Source of the DNA: Chara braunii
Lineage: Eukaryota > Streptophyta > Charophyceae > Charales > Characeae
Assembly: GCA_003427395.1 (NCBI GenBank)
Contig: BFEA01000383.1
Span: 102,229-133,165 of the forward strand
DNA: 30,937 nucleotides
Reading direction: 5' to 3'
Shown here: positions 1 to 10,376 of the stretch, one piece after another
Numbering within the stretch: position 1 is the stretch's first letter
Layout of the letters: the number at the start of each line of letters is the position of its first letter
Notes under the pieces: generated by a model
Databases searched by the model: none
What the model was told of the DNA's origin: nothing
Seen by the model: only the letters and a program-made list of their open reading frames with translations
Made by a program: the position numbers and the translations under genes

Positions 1-130
1 CATTCGCACATTTTGGAGTATGTGCATTGGAGTCTAGCATGGGAGTTGCGCTGTGCCATCTCGCTTCCCCTTCATCCTCCATCTCCATCTCTATCCCAGG
101 CGGAGCACCACACCTGGTGGGTCCGCCACA
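1..130 (+). repeat. 5' LTR of Ty3/Gypsy element 1 (3' end only; window starts inside it)
   Basis: This stretch aligns with 9766-9897, and both copies end in ...CCGCCACA. Here the LTR end is followed after one base by a primer-binding site, which identifies the copy as the 5' LTR. The two copies differ by ten substitutions, all transitions, plus two short indels (about 9 bp extra in the 3' copy and about 7 bp extra in the 5' copy). The upstream part of the LTR lies outside the window. Confidence 0.85.
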
Positions 131-131
131 C

Positions 132-143
132 TGGTATCAGAGC
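132..143 (+). other. Primer-binding site for initiator methionine tRNA (element 1)
   Basis: TGGTATCAGAGC lies one base after the LTR end. It is the standard plant retrotransposon primer site, complementary to the 3' end of initiator tRNA-Met, where minus-strand DNA synthesis starts. Its position directly after the LTR repeat confirms both the orientation and the 5' LTR boundary. Confidence 0.9.
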
Positions 144-843
144 GGGAACGTTCCCCGCTCCCACCCACCACACCGCATAGTAGGGAAAACTGCTTAAACC
201 CGACAGCGGTTTTTTTGGCTGTTTTTCGGTCTTTTGCGGGGGAAAACAGCAGGAAAACGTGCAGCAGCGAGGGGGCGACACGTGGCGAAAAAGAGAGTTG
301 CAGCCACAACGCATGCGCGCAAGCGCCACGTGGCGAAAAAGAGAGTTGCGGCCACGACGCGTGCGAGCAAGCGCCAAGGCCGAGGCCCCCACACACGCAC
401 ACACACGCACCACGTGGCCACGCTGCCCCGCTGCGCTCCTGGATTATTTATTATCAAGATCCGAGATGCTGCTGCTGCCAAGGCTTGAACCTGGGCAGCT
501 GCCACTCCTGCACGTGCGTAGCCAGCACCTCAACACACAGGCCACGACCATGGTTTGAGATAATACTGTGGCTCGCTGGTGTTGAAGAAGTGGCACGGTG
601 GCTATTTACACCCCCCCCCCCTCGTCGACAGCAGCGGGTAGGCAGCTATTTGCCCAACCCCCCACATGGCAGTCTGCTGGGGACCGTGAAGACCCGCTGA
701 TCAAGGGCTGCTCTACAGTGGTGAGGGTCTGCTCACACAACACACCCTGGATCTGCAGTGTTGCTGCTAGGGGCTGATCAAGATCTCAGCCCCCTCCCTC
801 CTCCAGTTGGCTTGCTGCAGTGAAGGCCAAGACCCTCCTGGTC

Positions 844-1460
844 CTGGTATACCTTGTGCCCTTGGAGACACCAAGGGCCAGGTATCATCCCTCTCTCTTC
901 CCTCTCCCTACTAACCCACTTTCTCTACCTTTTCTATCTTCTCCTACTCACCCCCTCTACTTCTTCCTCTTTTGCCTCACTCACTTCCTTCTAATCACTC
1001 TCACCACTCATACCCCTTTCCCCACCCCACCTTTTCTCCCACCACCCACTATTTTACTCTACTGTATTCATTTATTTTCTTTTCTTTCACCTCTTTTCTC
1101 TTTGCTTCTTGATCCCTCCCCACCTTTCCCATCCCTTTCTCTCCCATTCTCTCACCCTCTTCTCCCCCAACAACCCCATCACTTCCCCCATCTCCTCCTT
1201 CACTTTTTTTTTCTCTCTCACCTATTTCTCCCCTTTCTCCTTCACTCTTCCCCTTCCCTCCAACTTCGAAATTTTATGTTTTTCTTCTTTTTATTTTTCT
1301 TTTGATTTATATTTCTATTATTTCCTCTTTTTTTTCAAAAATTTGAATTATCTTATTCCCCACCTTCTTTTTTCATTTTCTGATTTTTTTTTTTTTTTTA
1401 ATTCTGGAAATTTGAATTTCTTTGCGGCACCCTTAAATCTGATTAGAAGTTAGTCATCTT
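844..1460 (+). repeat. Polypyrimidine-rich low-complexity tract in the leader
   Basis: The plus strand is overwhelmingly C and T, grading from CT-rich to T-rich towards 1400. Long open frames here (Pro/Ser/Leu/Phe-rich) follow from the base composition and show no domain, so they are not annotated as genes. Confidence 0.8.
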
Positions 1461-1463
1461 GCT

Positions 1464-1793
1464 TTCGACACACATTTTGACCCTGTGGGGGTAACGAAGT
1501 GCTGCCGAAATTTTCTCATTTTACTTAGCCTTTCTTCTTGACGGCACACTTCAACCCCATGGGGGTAACGAAATGCTGCCGAAAATTTTGAAAAATCTGA
1601 CACTTCATTTTTCTTCACCTCCTCATCTACTTATTTATTTATTTATTTATTTACTTCTCTTTATTATTTTTTTATTTATTTTCTGAAATTTTTAATTTGC
1701 GGCATTTTGAAACTTAGTGTGCTTATCTTGGTCTCTCCTTTCCCTTGGCACATTCTTGACCCCATGGGGGGTAGGGAAATGCTATCGAAAATT
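1464..1793 (+). repeat. Three dispersed ~50-bp repeats in the leader
   Basis: Copies lie at 1464-1514, 1537-1589 and 1744-1793. They share the pattern TTGACCCYRTGGGGGTA, then AYGAARTGCTGCCGAAAATT with small changes. The first and third copies are also preceded by a shared TTTGCGGCA-containing flank (from ~1422 and ~1695), so part of this is a larger duplication with a ~275-bp period. Confidence 0.75.
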
Positions 1794-1963
1794 CAAAAAA
1801 AAAAAATAGTATTTCTCTCTTCACATTTTGTTTACTTATTTCTTTAATTTTTTATTATTTTTATTTATTTATTTATTTATTTTTTCCTCTCGCCTCCCCC
1901 CCATGCTTGCTATTTTATTTTCTTGATTAGGTCATGGGTACCCTACCCAAACCACTAAAACTC

Positions 1964-2009
1964 CGGTTAGGGTTTTCTTAGGGTTTTTGTAGGGTTTAGG
2001 GTTTTCTTA
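1964..2009 (+). repeat. Degenerate telomere-like (TTTAGGG-type) motifs
   Basis: Four to five AGGGTTT/TTAGGG units sit within 46 bases just upstream of the gag region, one as a full GTTTAGGGTTT. This matches the plant-type telomere repeat or telo-box, but it is too short and irregular to be an interstitial telomere array. Confidence 0.5.
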
Positions 2010-2188
2010 ACCCCCTTACTTTCCCTTCTCATTCGGGCACCCTGGATCCGAACCACCCCTCCCCCTTTGATGGCGCCCGCGCTCGATTTACTAGCGCCGC
2101 CCGTCGCCTTCTATCGCAGACCTCCCCCTATGCCCTCCGCTCACGTGGACCTCCTCCGGCCCTCTCTAGTCCGGCCCATTACCTCCCC

Positions 2189-4140
2189 ATGGCCGACGGC
2201 GTGTCACAAGCTACCGAGGCGGCGACGACCTCGGCATCGGGCTCCACACCCGTGCTTACAGACCCAGGCCATCACCCCAGTGGGATCTGCACACCCTCCT
2301 TACCTCCCTCCTCGTGCCCATCCAGGCGCAACTGGCGACCCTTGCGCCCTTACAGGCGCAGATGGCGACTCTTGCCGCTGGCATGCGGCAACTTCAGGAC
2401 GCTGCCCGACCTTCCTCCCCCAACTCTCCCTCTTCTCCTGGCTCCCAGTCCGGGTCCCCCGTCCTCCGACACGGTGGCCACGATGGAGCTTCCTCCTCCA
2501 CTGCCCCCGACCCAGTCATCCTGGTGACTGTCCACGCCTCTAGCACGACGGCCGCCACGGATCAGACCTTCCCTCACTCGACAGGTGCACCCGCCCAGAT
2601 TCCGGTCACTACGACCCCGGGACCACAACACGCTGCCGTGGTCTCAACTTTTTCGGGTGCCCCGCTTCTCCCTCCCCTTCGCACGACCGCAGCGCCACTT
2701 GGCTCTCCCCCTTGTAGGATGCCTCACGCCGCTCGTGCGTCTACTCCTGCCACCCCTCGCTCAATCTATGTTCGACGTCTTGAGGACGAGCTTTGCCCAG
2801 ACCCGGTCCGACCTCGCCCTCTTACGCCTTTAACGACCTCTATCCTCACAGGTGGTCGCGCCTTCGAGCGCACCCCCTTTTTTCTTTACTTTTCCTTCCA
2901 TGCAGGCTCGCTTCCCTCGCCCTGCACCCTACCCAACCCCATCCTACCCTTTTCCTATTCCCTCGGTTGCTGCGACCTCTTCTACCGCAGCTCCCTCGTA
3001 GCCTACCGTTGTTGCCCTTGCCGCTCCCCCATGCAGCCCGGGCGTACAGTCAATGGCGCCCTTTTCTCAAGGACCTGCGCCGACTTACTCAACCGTAGCA
3101 CAAACCTCTGCTCCTCGATCCCCTCGCCGCTAAAACGGTGGCGCACCACTCGTCCGCCTGACGGACATTGCCTTGTACGACGATACAGGGATACGCGTGT
3201 CTCGGTGGCTGCAGTCTGCCACCCGCACGCTCCAGCTCATGGGCGGCCCACCTGACACGTGGGTGACTCACCTCTCCACGCACCTGTGTGGAAGTCCTTT
3301 CGACGCCTGGGAGGATTTCTACGCGCACTCCCTTCGCGAGGGTCGTACCCCGACCTGCATGGATTTTCAGGCGTTCCTCGAGGATCGTTTCGGATCCCGA
3401 CATGACGTCACTAACGCCTTCGAGTGTATCGTCAGCGCACGCTGGTCCAACTCTGGTGGCCCTGCCGGCTTGGACCGCCACATCCAGGTCTTTCAGAACG
3501 CCCGCCTCAGTTGTGATGGGGCGTTCCTCCCCGAGGCTGCCCTCATCGACCGTTTCTTGGCCAGCCTTCCCCTTGAGTACCGTTCTGATTTATGGCCGTA
3601 TGAGTTCACATCGGCCCCGCAGGCTTACGAAGCAGCCAGGACCCATCAGCGGATGCGGGCCCGTCTTCACCCGCTCCCTCCTCCCAGCCTCAGTGTACTG
3701 GCTATGCCCCCTCCTCCTCTCACGACACTTCCCAACGCAGTTTCCCTTTCCGAGCCCCCCCCCGTCGTTCCACACAGCAGAGCTGCCACTTCTCGCACTG
3801 CTTCAGCGAGCTCGAGTATGGTGAGCAGGACGTTGTTGCCCCGCTGTCGCCTGAGGGTGACCATAGCGACGACCTCGACCTCTGCGAGGCCGTCCACTAC
3901 CACCTGGAGGACTCTACCCTCCCTATAGTCGAGCGCCTACAACTCGCCCTCTCCACCCTCTCTCGGGCACGCAGCCGCCCTGGTCACGCTGGCGCGTCGC
4001 CCCCCGAGGTCCCTCAGCAGGACCTCCCTTAAGGCTTTGTCCCTCCTCGAGGTGTCCTTTCCGCCGAGGAGTGCGCGACCATCTTGGGCCAGCGTGGGTG
4101 TTTGCGATGCCGCTAGGACGGTCATATCTCCTCGTGGTGC
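2189..4140 (+). pseudogene. gag: Gag polyprotein of Ty3/Gypsy element 1 (decayed)
   Basis: A plausible start is the ATG at 2189 (MADGVSQATEAATT...). The coding frame moves several times: frame 2 at the start, frame 1 from ~2283 (MPIQAQLATLAPLQAQMATL), and frame 2 again over ~3130-3790. The last stretch holds the conserved capsid-like retrotransposon Gag region (residues WLQSATRTLQLMGG, WEDFYAHSL, FLEDRFG, FLASLPLEYRSDL). A frame-1 segment then leads to a zinc knuckle at 4099-4140 of form CX2CX4HX4C (CLRC...H...C), interrupted by an in-frame TAG at 4114. Another stop (TAA) lies at ~4030. Gag would package the element's RNA into particles in the cytoplasm; this copy cannot make an intact protein. 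The N-terminal part is Pro/Ser/Thr-rich and hard to delimit. Confidence 0.75.
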
Positions 4141-4589
4141 CCTTACACCGCCGCCCTCGACCGCCACTACTCTGACTTTTCCTGCCAGCGTCGTGCTCAG
4201 TTCCCCCCCGGCGCCTCGCATCCCCGCGGCGCCTCCTAGCTACGGTGCAGTGTACACCTGCGCCCTCCTCAATTGTTGGCTTTCCGACATCTCCGTCTCG
4301 GTTCGCCCCTCTTGCTATTGGAGCTGAGGTATTGCAGGACCCGACATAGTATACTCAACCCTCTGTCGCAGTACCGTTTGCGCCTCAGCAGACCACCGCC
4401 TCCCCTCCTACCCCTCCGCGACTACCGACGCGTCGAGCTATTCGCTCAGCCCGTTGCAGCGAGCAGCTTGCGACTCGCGAGGACGTTGTGTCCTCTCTTC
4501 TGGACTTGAGTATCAGGAGCGACTCACCCTCCATGTCGCTGCACTGTGTCGCCTTCTCACCATCCTCTCTGACCCTGATCGCACCCTCC

Positions 4590-5010
4590 TGATCATTCCA
4601 GTACCACTGGGGACCTCCACGAGGGTGTACTTAGCGCTGTTGGATTCCGGTTCTCAGGGCGACTTCATTCACCCACGTCTGATGAAAGAATCCCGCTTAC
4701 CCACGACTGGAATCCCGCTTACCCACGATAGGGTCTCCGACTCCCATCTCCGTCACCCTAGGGGATGACAAGACCCAACGCTTCTTCGATGAGACGGTCA
4801 CCTACCTCCCCTTCTTCCTCACTCTCGAGCCGAATGATCATCCCCCGGCCTCGCCACCGCTCCTCTGCACATTTCGATGTGATGGAGACGGGGTACGATT
4901 TCATTCTCGATACTCCGTGGTCTCGTCGGTTCTGCAGCACCGAGGCCGATTGGGCGACCAACACTCTCGTTCTCAAAACGAAGGACAGACGTATCGCGTA
5001 CCTTTCATAG
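4590..5010 (+). pseudogene. Retropepsin-like aspartic protease of element 1 (frameshifted)
   Basis: The active-site signature LLDSGSQGDFIHPRL is read in frame 2 near 4637-4685; DSG is the catalytic triplet of retropepsins. After a frame change around 4760, frame 1 continues with YDFILDTPWSRR, matching the conserved (Y)DxILGxPWL end of Gypsy proteases. The frame then changes again into RT at about 5010. The order after Gag and before RT is the normal Ty3/Gypsy order. In an intact element it would mature the polyprotein. Confidence 0.75.
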
Positions 5011-6343
5011 GTACCACCACGACACCACGCCCCGACCCTCCTCCCCTGGAGCCTTCCGTGCCCACACCATCTCCTATTATCACCGTCACCTCGCCTCGGC
5101 AGTTCGCTCACTTCATTCGACAGGACGACGTCACCTTCTTTACGGTCAATGTTACGGATCTATTGCACTATGATCCACCCTGTCCCGACGCCGAGCTCAT
5201 CTCTCTGGAGCCTGATCCTCCTTCTATCTCCATGACTCTCATCTCTACTTCGCTCCCTCCACCGTTCGTTGAGTCCACCCGTTCATCACGCGCTGACGCT
5301 GACGCTGAGGAGCTCGCACTCTATACGACCGACCTTGAACCTGCAGTTCGTGACCTCATTCGAGAGTACCACGACGTTTTCCTATTGTCGCTCTCGTACA
5401 CCGGCATCCCACCGATGCGCGACGTCNANCACTCCATCCAGCTTGTGCCTGATTATCGTGTTCACCACCAGACACCCTACAGACTCTCGATCCCCGAGGC
5501 CACCGAACTCAAGCGTCAGCTTGAGGAGCTCTTGAGACTAGGTTTCATTAAACCCAACAACTCCCCGTGGGGTGCACCCGTCCTCTTTGCTCGCAAAGTG
5601 GATGGAAGTCTCCGTCTCTGCATCGACTATCGAGGTCTCGACCACTACACGGTTAAGAACAACTACCCTATGCCTCGTTCCGATGAGTTGTTCGACCGCC
5701 TAGCAGGCAACCGCTTCCAAACGAAGATTGATCTTCGTAGCGGTTACCATCAGATCCGCGTCGTTGTAGTGGACCAGCCGAAGACAGCGTTCCGATCGCG
5801 CTTCGGCCACTACGAGTTTACGGTGATGCCATTCTGCCTCACTAACGCACCCACTACCTTCCAGAGGGTGATGAACGACATCTTCAGGGACATCCTGGAG
5901 CAGTACGTTCTCGTCTACCTCGACGATATCCTGATCCACAGTCGTACCCTTGAGGAGCATCTCAGACACCTCCGCGACGTCCTTGACCACTTGCGCAGAC
6001 ATGGCTTCTACGCCAAGCTGAGCAAGTGCCGCTTTGCCCAGCACAAAGTGGATTTCTTAGGACACTACATGTCTGACCAAGGTCTCCACATGGACGACAC
6101 GAAGATCACTGCTATTGTGGAGTGGCCTGTCCCTACATCGGCCAAGCAGCTTCGCATATTCCTAGGCCTCACTAGCTACTATAGTAATTTCATCCAGGGA
6201 TACGCTAGGTATTCCTACGTCCTTACCTCCACCCTCCTCCGGAAGAACCCGCCATGGGTTTGGGCACTCCTCCACGAGGATGCCTTCCGCGCGCTCAAAA
6301 AGGAGGTGACATGTGCACCGGTTCTTCACCTACCCGATTTGAT
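5011..6343 (+). pseudogene. pol: Ty3/Gypsy reverse transcriptase domain of element 1
   Basis: One open frame covers this stretch and runs on to 6374. The RT core shows the usual blocks in order: LRLGFIKPNNSPWGAPVLF, KVDGSLRLCIDYRGLDHYT, KIDLRSGYHQIRV (catalytic Asp of motif A), FTVMPFCLTNAPTTFQRVMN (motif B), YVLVYLDDILIHS (YLDD catalytic pair), then CRFAQHKVDFLGHYMS and the connection region. Motif B has FCLTNAP where FGLTNAP is usual. Two ambiguous bases fall at 5427 and 5429. The domain copies element RNA into DNA. It is the least damaged part of the element, but it is separated from RNase H by a frame change at ~6339-6341, where one base appears to be missing between GATTT and GATC. Confidence 0.9.
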
Positions 6344-6895
6344 CGCTCTTTTATCCTTACCACCGATGCGTTAGACTTTGTTGTAGGAGCAGTGCTTTCT
6401 TAAATTTTTCCCTCCTCTCCTGATTCCTCTCATCCTCGCATCCCTCGCTTCCCACCCCTTACCCCTACCACTGCTTCCCATCTGACGCCTACTCGTCCAG
6501 CTACTGACGAACCTTCTATTGACTATTCTCCTACCATCGCCGAGAACGGCACTGTCGAGTCTCACTCAGGTGATTGTCTGATAGCCTTTTACTCCTGTCA
6601 GCTCCCACCCGTCGAGATAAACTACACCGCTGATGAACGTGAGGATCTCGCAGTAGTTTATGCCGCTCGACACTGACGTCATTACCTGCACGGGGCACCA
6701 TTCACGGTGCACATGGACAACTCTGTTGTCCAGGCTTTTCTGACAAAGCCGAAGCTCACTCCTCGACAGGCTCGCTGGTGGCGCGACCTATCCGAGTTTA
6801 GTTTCACCACTGAGCACATCAAGGGTGAGACTAATCGGGTCGCGGATGCCTTATCTCGACGCCCTGACCATGATCCAGAGCAGATCCAACTCGGT
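6341..6895 (+). pseudogene. pol: RNase H domain of element 1 with a Pro/Ser-rich insert
   Basis: In frame 2, directly after the RT frameshift, FILTTDALDFVVGAVLS gives the first catalytic Asp of retroelement RNase H. After a stop, a ~50-residue Pro/Ser/Thr-rich stretch (6405-6580) separates it from IAFYSCQLPPVEINYTADERED (catalytic Glu), LAVVYAARH, FTVHMDNSVVQAFL (third acidic residue) and ADALSRRPD (final Asp). A TGA at 6674-6676 replaces the Trp expected in the RHWRHYL motif, which is a G-to-A change. The insert is longer than usual for this loop and may be family-specific or a small insertion. The domain would remove the RNA strand during reverse transcription. Confidence 0.8.
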
Positions 6896-8130
6896 GCCAT
6901 GTCGGTCACCACCGTCCACCATTCAGCGATCGACGAGTTTCGCACTCAGTTCCGCCACTGCCTCGACTATCGCGACATCCATGCGACCCTCTAGAGTGGC
7001 AAGACCGTCCCGAACTACTCTCTCAGGGACAACGGTCTTGTGTACTGGCACGGTTCACACGGCACCAGAGAGCCCCGTATTTGCGTTCCCTTCACTGGAC
7101 TGCTACGTGTCCAAGCAGTAGCAGAGTTCCATGACCAGGCAGCCGCCGGTCATACGGGCTTCCACAAGATGTTGGCTCGTGTGAGCCGCTTGTACGTCTA
7201 ACCGAAGCGCAAGGACTTTGTGAAGGACTACGTCGCAGAGTGTCCCACCTGTCAGGAGGTGAAGAGTGCGAACTACTTGCCTTATGGTTTACTCCAACCT
7301 CTTCCTATCCCTGAGGGTCGTTGGCAGTCCATCTCGATGGACTTTATCGGTACTCTTCGTCCTTCGACCCCCCGCTGTCATGATGCTATCTTGGTCGTCG
7401 TCAACCGCTTCACGAAGCGCGCACACTTTGTTCCGTGCCGCTATGCCATCAATGCACATGAGGTTGCTGACATCGTGTTTGACCGAGTCGTACGTGACCA
7501 CGGCTTACCTCTGAGCATCATATTTGAACGTAACCCGCGCTTTACCAACTGATTCCGGCGACGGCTCCACAAGGTTTACAACACCCAACTCCGCTTCTCC
7601 TCGTCTTACCATCCCTAGACTGATGGTCACACCGAGGTCACAAACAGGACGCTCGGAGATATTCTCCGAAAGATCGTTCGTGACGACCAGCAGTGGGATC
7701 TCCATCTTGCCTACGCGAAGATAGCCTACAACCACGCTGTATCGCCAACTGCAGGGATGTCGCCTTACTATTGCGACCTCGACTATCACCCTCGTATTCC
7801 CGCGGACGTCATTCGATCGTCATAGATACACCCCGACATGAGTTATCCCGCGCTGGATGATTGGGTTGCACACATGGCGCCGCTCATGAAGACCGCGCAT
7901 GAGCACATAGCCGCTTCTCAGACTCGCATGGAAGCACGTGTGAACTGATCAATGATGAATCATCCATTCAAAGTCGATGATGATGTGCTTATCGACACCC
8001 GCCATTTACAACTTGAAGCGGATACGCTTCGCAAGTTTTGACGTCGCTTCTTTGGCCCATGCCGCATTCTGCAGGCCGTCGGTTCTGATACGGCTTCTAG
8101 CCCGGTCAACTTCCGTGTGAAGCTGCCCGA
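6896..8130 (+). pseudogene. pol: Integrase of element 1 (several in-frame stops)
   Basis: Frame 2 continues through an HHCC zinc-binding region (EFHDQAAAGHTGFHKM ... CPTC near 7245) and an rve core (SMDFIGTLRP, AILVVVNRFTKRAHFVPC, VRDHGLP, SSYHP-stop-TDGHTEV, NRTLGDILRKIV, AYNHAVSPTAGMSPYY). It ends with the LRKF-RRFFGPCRIL region. Stops occur at 6992, 7199, 7550, 7616, 7823, 7946 and 8039. Those at 6992 and 7616 are TAG at expected Gln codons (C-to-T), and 8039 fits Trp to TGA. The second catalytic Asp, normally in SDRDPRF, reads FERNPRF here, so the active site is also lost. An intact protein would insert the cDNA into chromatin. Confidence 0.85.
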
Positions 8131-8389
8131 CTACCTACGCCAGGCTTGTGCGTACGATGTCTACCACGTCTCGTTACTGCGTCCCTACCGCAGATCATCT
8201 GAGCGTTTCGCCAGACGACCATACGAGCGCCCTCCACCCATCATGATGGACGACCACGAGGAGTTCCTCGTTTCAGACTGTATTGGTCGCCGAGTCGCCG
8301 ACAACAACCCTCCTCGCGTCGAGTATCTCGTACGTTGGAAGAGTTACCCTGATGAGGAGGCTACTTGGGAGCCTTTCGAGCACTTCTAG
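8131..8389 (+). pseudogene. Integrase C-terminal end with chromodomain
   Basis: Frame 2 reads VYHVSLLRPYR, the normal C-terminal integrase motif, followed ~40 residues later by VEYLVRWKSYPDEEATWEPFEHF. The (E)YLV(K/R)WKxYxxxEATWEP pattern is the hallmark of chromodomains and places the element in the chromovirus branch of Ty3/Gypsy. In relatives this domain directs integration to modified histones. The TAG at 8387 may itself be a mutated Gln codon, because readable residues (HARMLVSAYDHARR) continue after it. Confidence 0.88.
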
Positions 8390-8984
8390 CACGCTCGTAT
8401 GTTGGTGAGTGCCTATGACCATGCTCGTCGTGTTGGGTTGATTGCTTCTAAGCGTCCATAGCGCACTCGTCGTCGTCCTTCTCGATACGACGATTGATTT
8501 TGACTTATCTTTCCACGTCTTTGACTTCTCAGGACGCCATCCACTCGGACTTCTCATCATGGACGTCATCGGCAGCTTCATGGACTTCGTCACGATCGGC
8601 TCTGCCTACTTCAGACGTCATCACTCTCTTACCACTTTACCCTGTACAGTACCCTGGTTGTGTCGCATGATGGTCTCCCTTCACCGGGTTCCTATGAGTT
8701 GGACTCTCCCTTGGTATACGCATAGGCATCGAGACTGTAGCGTTGGCCTGGCTTCCCAGCTTATGGATCTAGCTGCGACTTCCCTCACCTTAGGAGTCGT
8801 TCGCATGATTCCCTTACCCATCACTTTTCTACCCGTTGTCGCCCCTCACGCCTTAGTTAGGCAGCCTTGCATGCTTCATCTAGGTGCGCCCAGTATACCA
8901 GGTTCCCTTATTCCCTTGCATGGTCGACCCTCCATAGCGGTCACCCCTTTAGTCGAGCATTACCCGCCCTGATGGTCTAATATC
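8390..8984 (+). other. 3' untranslated region of element 1
   Basis: After the chromodomain, a short readable tail persists to ~8460. No domain is recognisable after that. I could not find a clear polypurine tract before the 3' LTR; it may have decayed. The ORFs here are short and unsupported. Confidence 0.5.
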
Positions 8985-9897
8985 TGTTAGGGTCATTGGT
9001 TTTGTTCGCTCCCAGTTCCCTACCCTCATTGAGCCTGATGACATGTGTCTCACTGTCATTATGTGTGGATGCCCTTAGGAGTTTATCAACCCCTAGGCTG
9101 CATTCGCCACCCTCGGAGACCATCCCACCCTTTGGTTTGCAACACACTCCTCCTGTGACATATGGTTGTTTTGTTGTTGCTTTGTTGCTCTCAGACTGAA
9201 GCTACTACCTCTGACATTTCTAGGATTTAGTTGTTCTGCTTTTGCTGTTCTTAGGACTTATACACTAGTCAGTTGTTTCCAGACATAGGCTACTGCCTCC
9301 AACATTCTAGGATCTAGCTGTCATCACTTTCTGCTTTCCTTGGACATGTATCCTAGTTAGTTGCTCCTGCTTTCACTTAGGCTATTAGTTGTGACATTGC
9401 TGTTTTTGTGACATTTTCTATCCTAGTTTGCATCGCATGGACTCAATATGGAGCTTGATCCACATCCTAGACTACTCGGGTTTTCTTTTTCTTTGGTAGA
9501 GTTCCGTTTCTTGGCGGAAGCGTGCTTGTATCTAGGCGATCCATCACAGGCCGAGGATCGTGTAGCGGACCTCTGGTTGGCCTGTGAGACTAGCCCCTTG
9601 GCCTGTTCTCACAGGCGTATGTTGTATTCAGGGTAGTCCAGTCTAGGCCAGTACCTCTGTCGGTACCAGCCAGTCCAGTACCTCTGTCGGTACCAGCGAG
9701 TCCAGTCCAGTCTAGTCAGTCGCTGGGGTATGCCCCAGTTGTTGTCTGTTTTTTAGATCATTCTACATTCGTACATTTTGGAGTACGCGCGTTGGAGTCT
9801 AGCGTGGGAGCTGCGCTGTGGCGGCTGTGCCATCTCGCTCCCCCTTCATCTCCATCTCTATCCCAAGTGGAGCACCACACCTGGTGGATCCGCCACA
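8985..9897 (+). repeat. 3' LTR of Ty3/Gypsy element 1 (left boundary estimated)
   Basis: The right end is firm: 9766-9897 repeats the 5' LTR end at 1-130, and homology stops at CCGCCACA. The left boundary is a guess at a TGTTAGGG start, since the corresponding part of the 5' LTR lies outside the window. Inside is a 23-bp direct repeat at 9648-9670 and 9675-9697 containing GGTACC-like palindromes. The second element's LTR (10377-10735, minus) aligns to ~9515-9897. Confidence 0.7.
9648..9697 (+). repeat. Short tandem repeat in the LTR
   Basis: The 23-base unit starting CCAGTACCTCTGTCGG occurs twice with a 27-bp period, and is bordered by CCAGTCTA/CCAGTCCAG variants. The antisense LTR at 10560-10610 carries a related single-copy version, so the duplication is specific to this copy or subfamily. 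Confidence 0.8.
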
Positions 9898-10363
9898 GGG
9901 GGCGTGCAAATAGCCCGCTACTGTCGTGTTGGACACTGCTCGCCACTCGCCGAACGGGGGGGTAAATAGCTGGCGTGGACTCTTCAACACCAACCTGCCA
10001 CGTTGCACAAACATGTATACAATGTGGTCAGTGTGTTAAGCCATTAGCTACGCGTGTGCATAGTTGGCAGCTGCCCAGTTTCAAATCCTGGCAGCTGCAC
10101 TCCTGCGTATTGGTATAATATAATACGGGAGTGGGGCTGGGTGGGGCAGCGTGTGCTTGTGCGCGTGCAACAGCCTTGGCCTTGGCACGTATGCGTTGTG
10201 ACAGCGCTCTCCTTTTTCGCCACTTGTGTGTCACTCTGCGCTGCTCCTTTCTCCTGCCGTTTTTTGTCTTTTCACTCCAAAAACAGCCAAAAATCCCACT
10301 ATCGGCATTAGACATTTTTTCAACACTTGCGGGATGGGCTGGTTGGGAGTGGGCACTGTTCCC
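9898..10363 (-). other. Leader of a second, oppositely oriented Ty3/Gypsy element of the same family
   Basis: The reverse complement aligns along its length with the leader of element 1 (~144-662), including a GGCTGTTTTT block, the GTGGCGAAAAAG block, a GGGCAGCTGCC block and the GCTATTT...CACCCC block. Homology begins immediately after the 3' LTR of element 1 at 9897, at the position equivalent to ~662 in element 1. The rest of this element should therefore lie left of the window if element 1 inserted into it. No coding sequence is present. Confidence 0.75.
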
Positions 10364-10375
10364 GCTCTGCTACCA
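10364..10375 (-). other. Primer-binding site of element 2
   Basis: On the minus strand the sequence is TGGTAGCAGAGC, one mismatch from the initiator tRNA-Met primer site of element 1. It lies one base from the LTR end (10377), exactly as in element 1. This confirms the orientation of element 2. Confidence 0.8.
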
Positions 10376-10376
10376 G

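Larger units (their letters stand above)
144..2066 (+). other. Long untranslated leader of Ty3/Gypsy element 1
   Basis: No credible coding sequence lies between the primer site and the gag start. Bases ~182-662 match the reverse complement of 9898-10350, the leader of the oppositely oriented relative. From ~844 to 1460 the plus strand is almost purely pyrimidine. Three diverged copies of a ~50-bp motif follow at 1464-1514, 1537-1589 and 1744-1793. TTTA-type microsatellites lie at 1629-1655 and 1858-1882, and telomere-like AGGGTTT motifs at 1964-2009. The overlapping short ORFs here have biased composition and no recognisable domains. Confidence 0.7.

Noticed and set aside
470-545. tRNA-like SINE head on the minus strand of the leader (GGTTCAAGCC)
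   Set aside because: A box B-like core recurs in the second leader, but box A and the fold are unconvincing; treated as part of the leader repeat.
53-700. 215-codon plus-strand ORF over the LTR end and leader
   Set aside because: It crosses the LTR/primer-site border and leader repeats, has Arg/Pro/His-biased low-complexity composition and no domain; it is non-coding leader.
820-1305. 161-codon Pro/Leu/Phe/Ser-rich ORF
   Set aside because: The plus strand is nearly pure pyrimidine here, which removes stop codons by composition alone.
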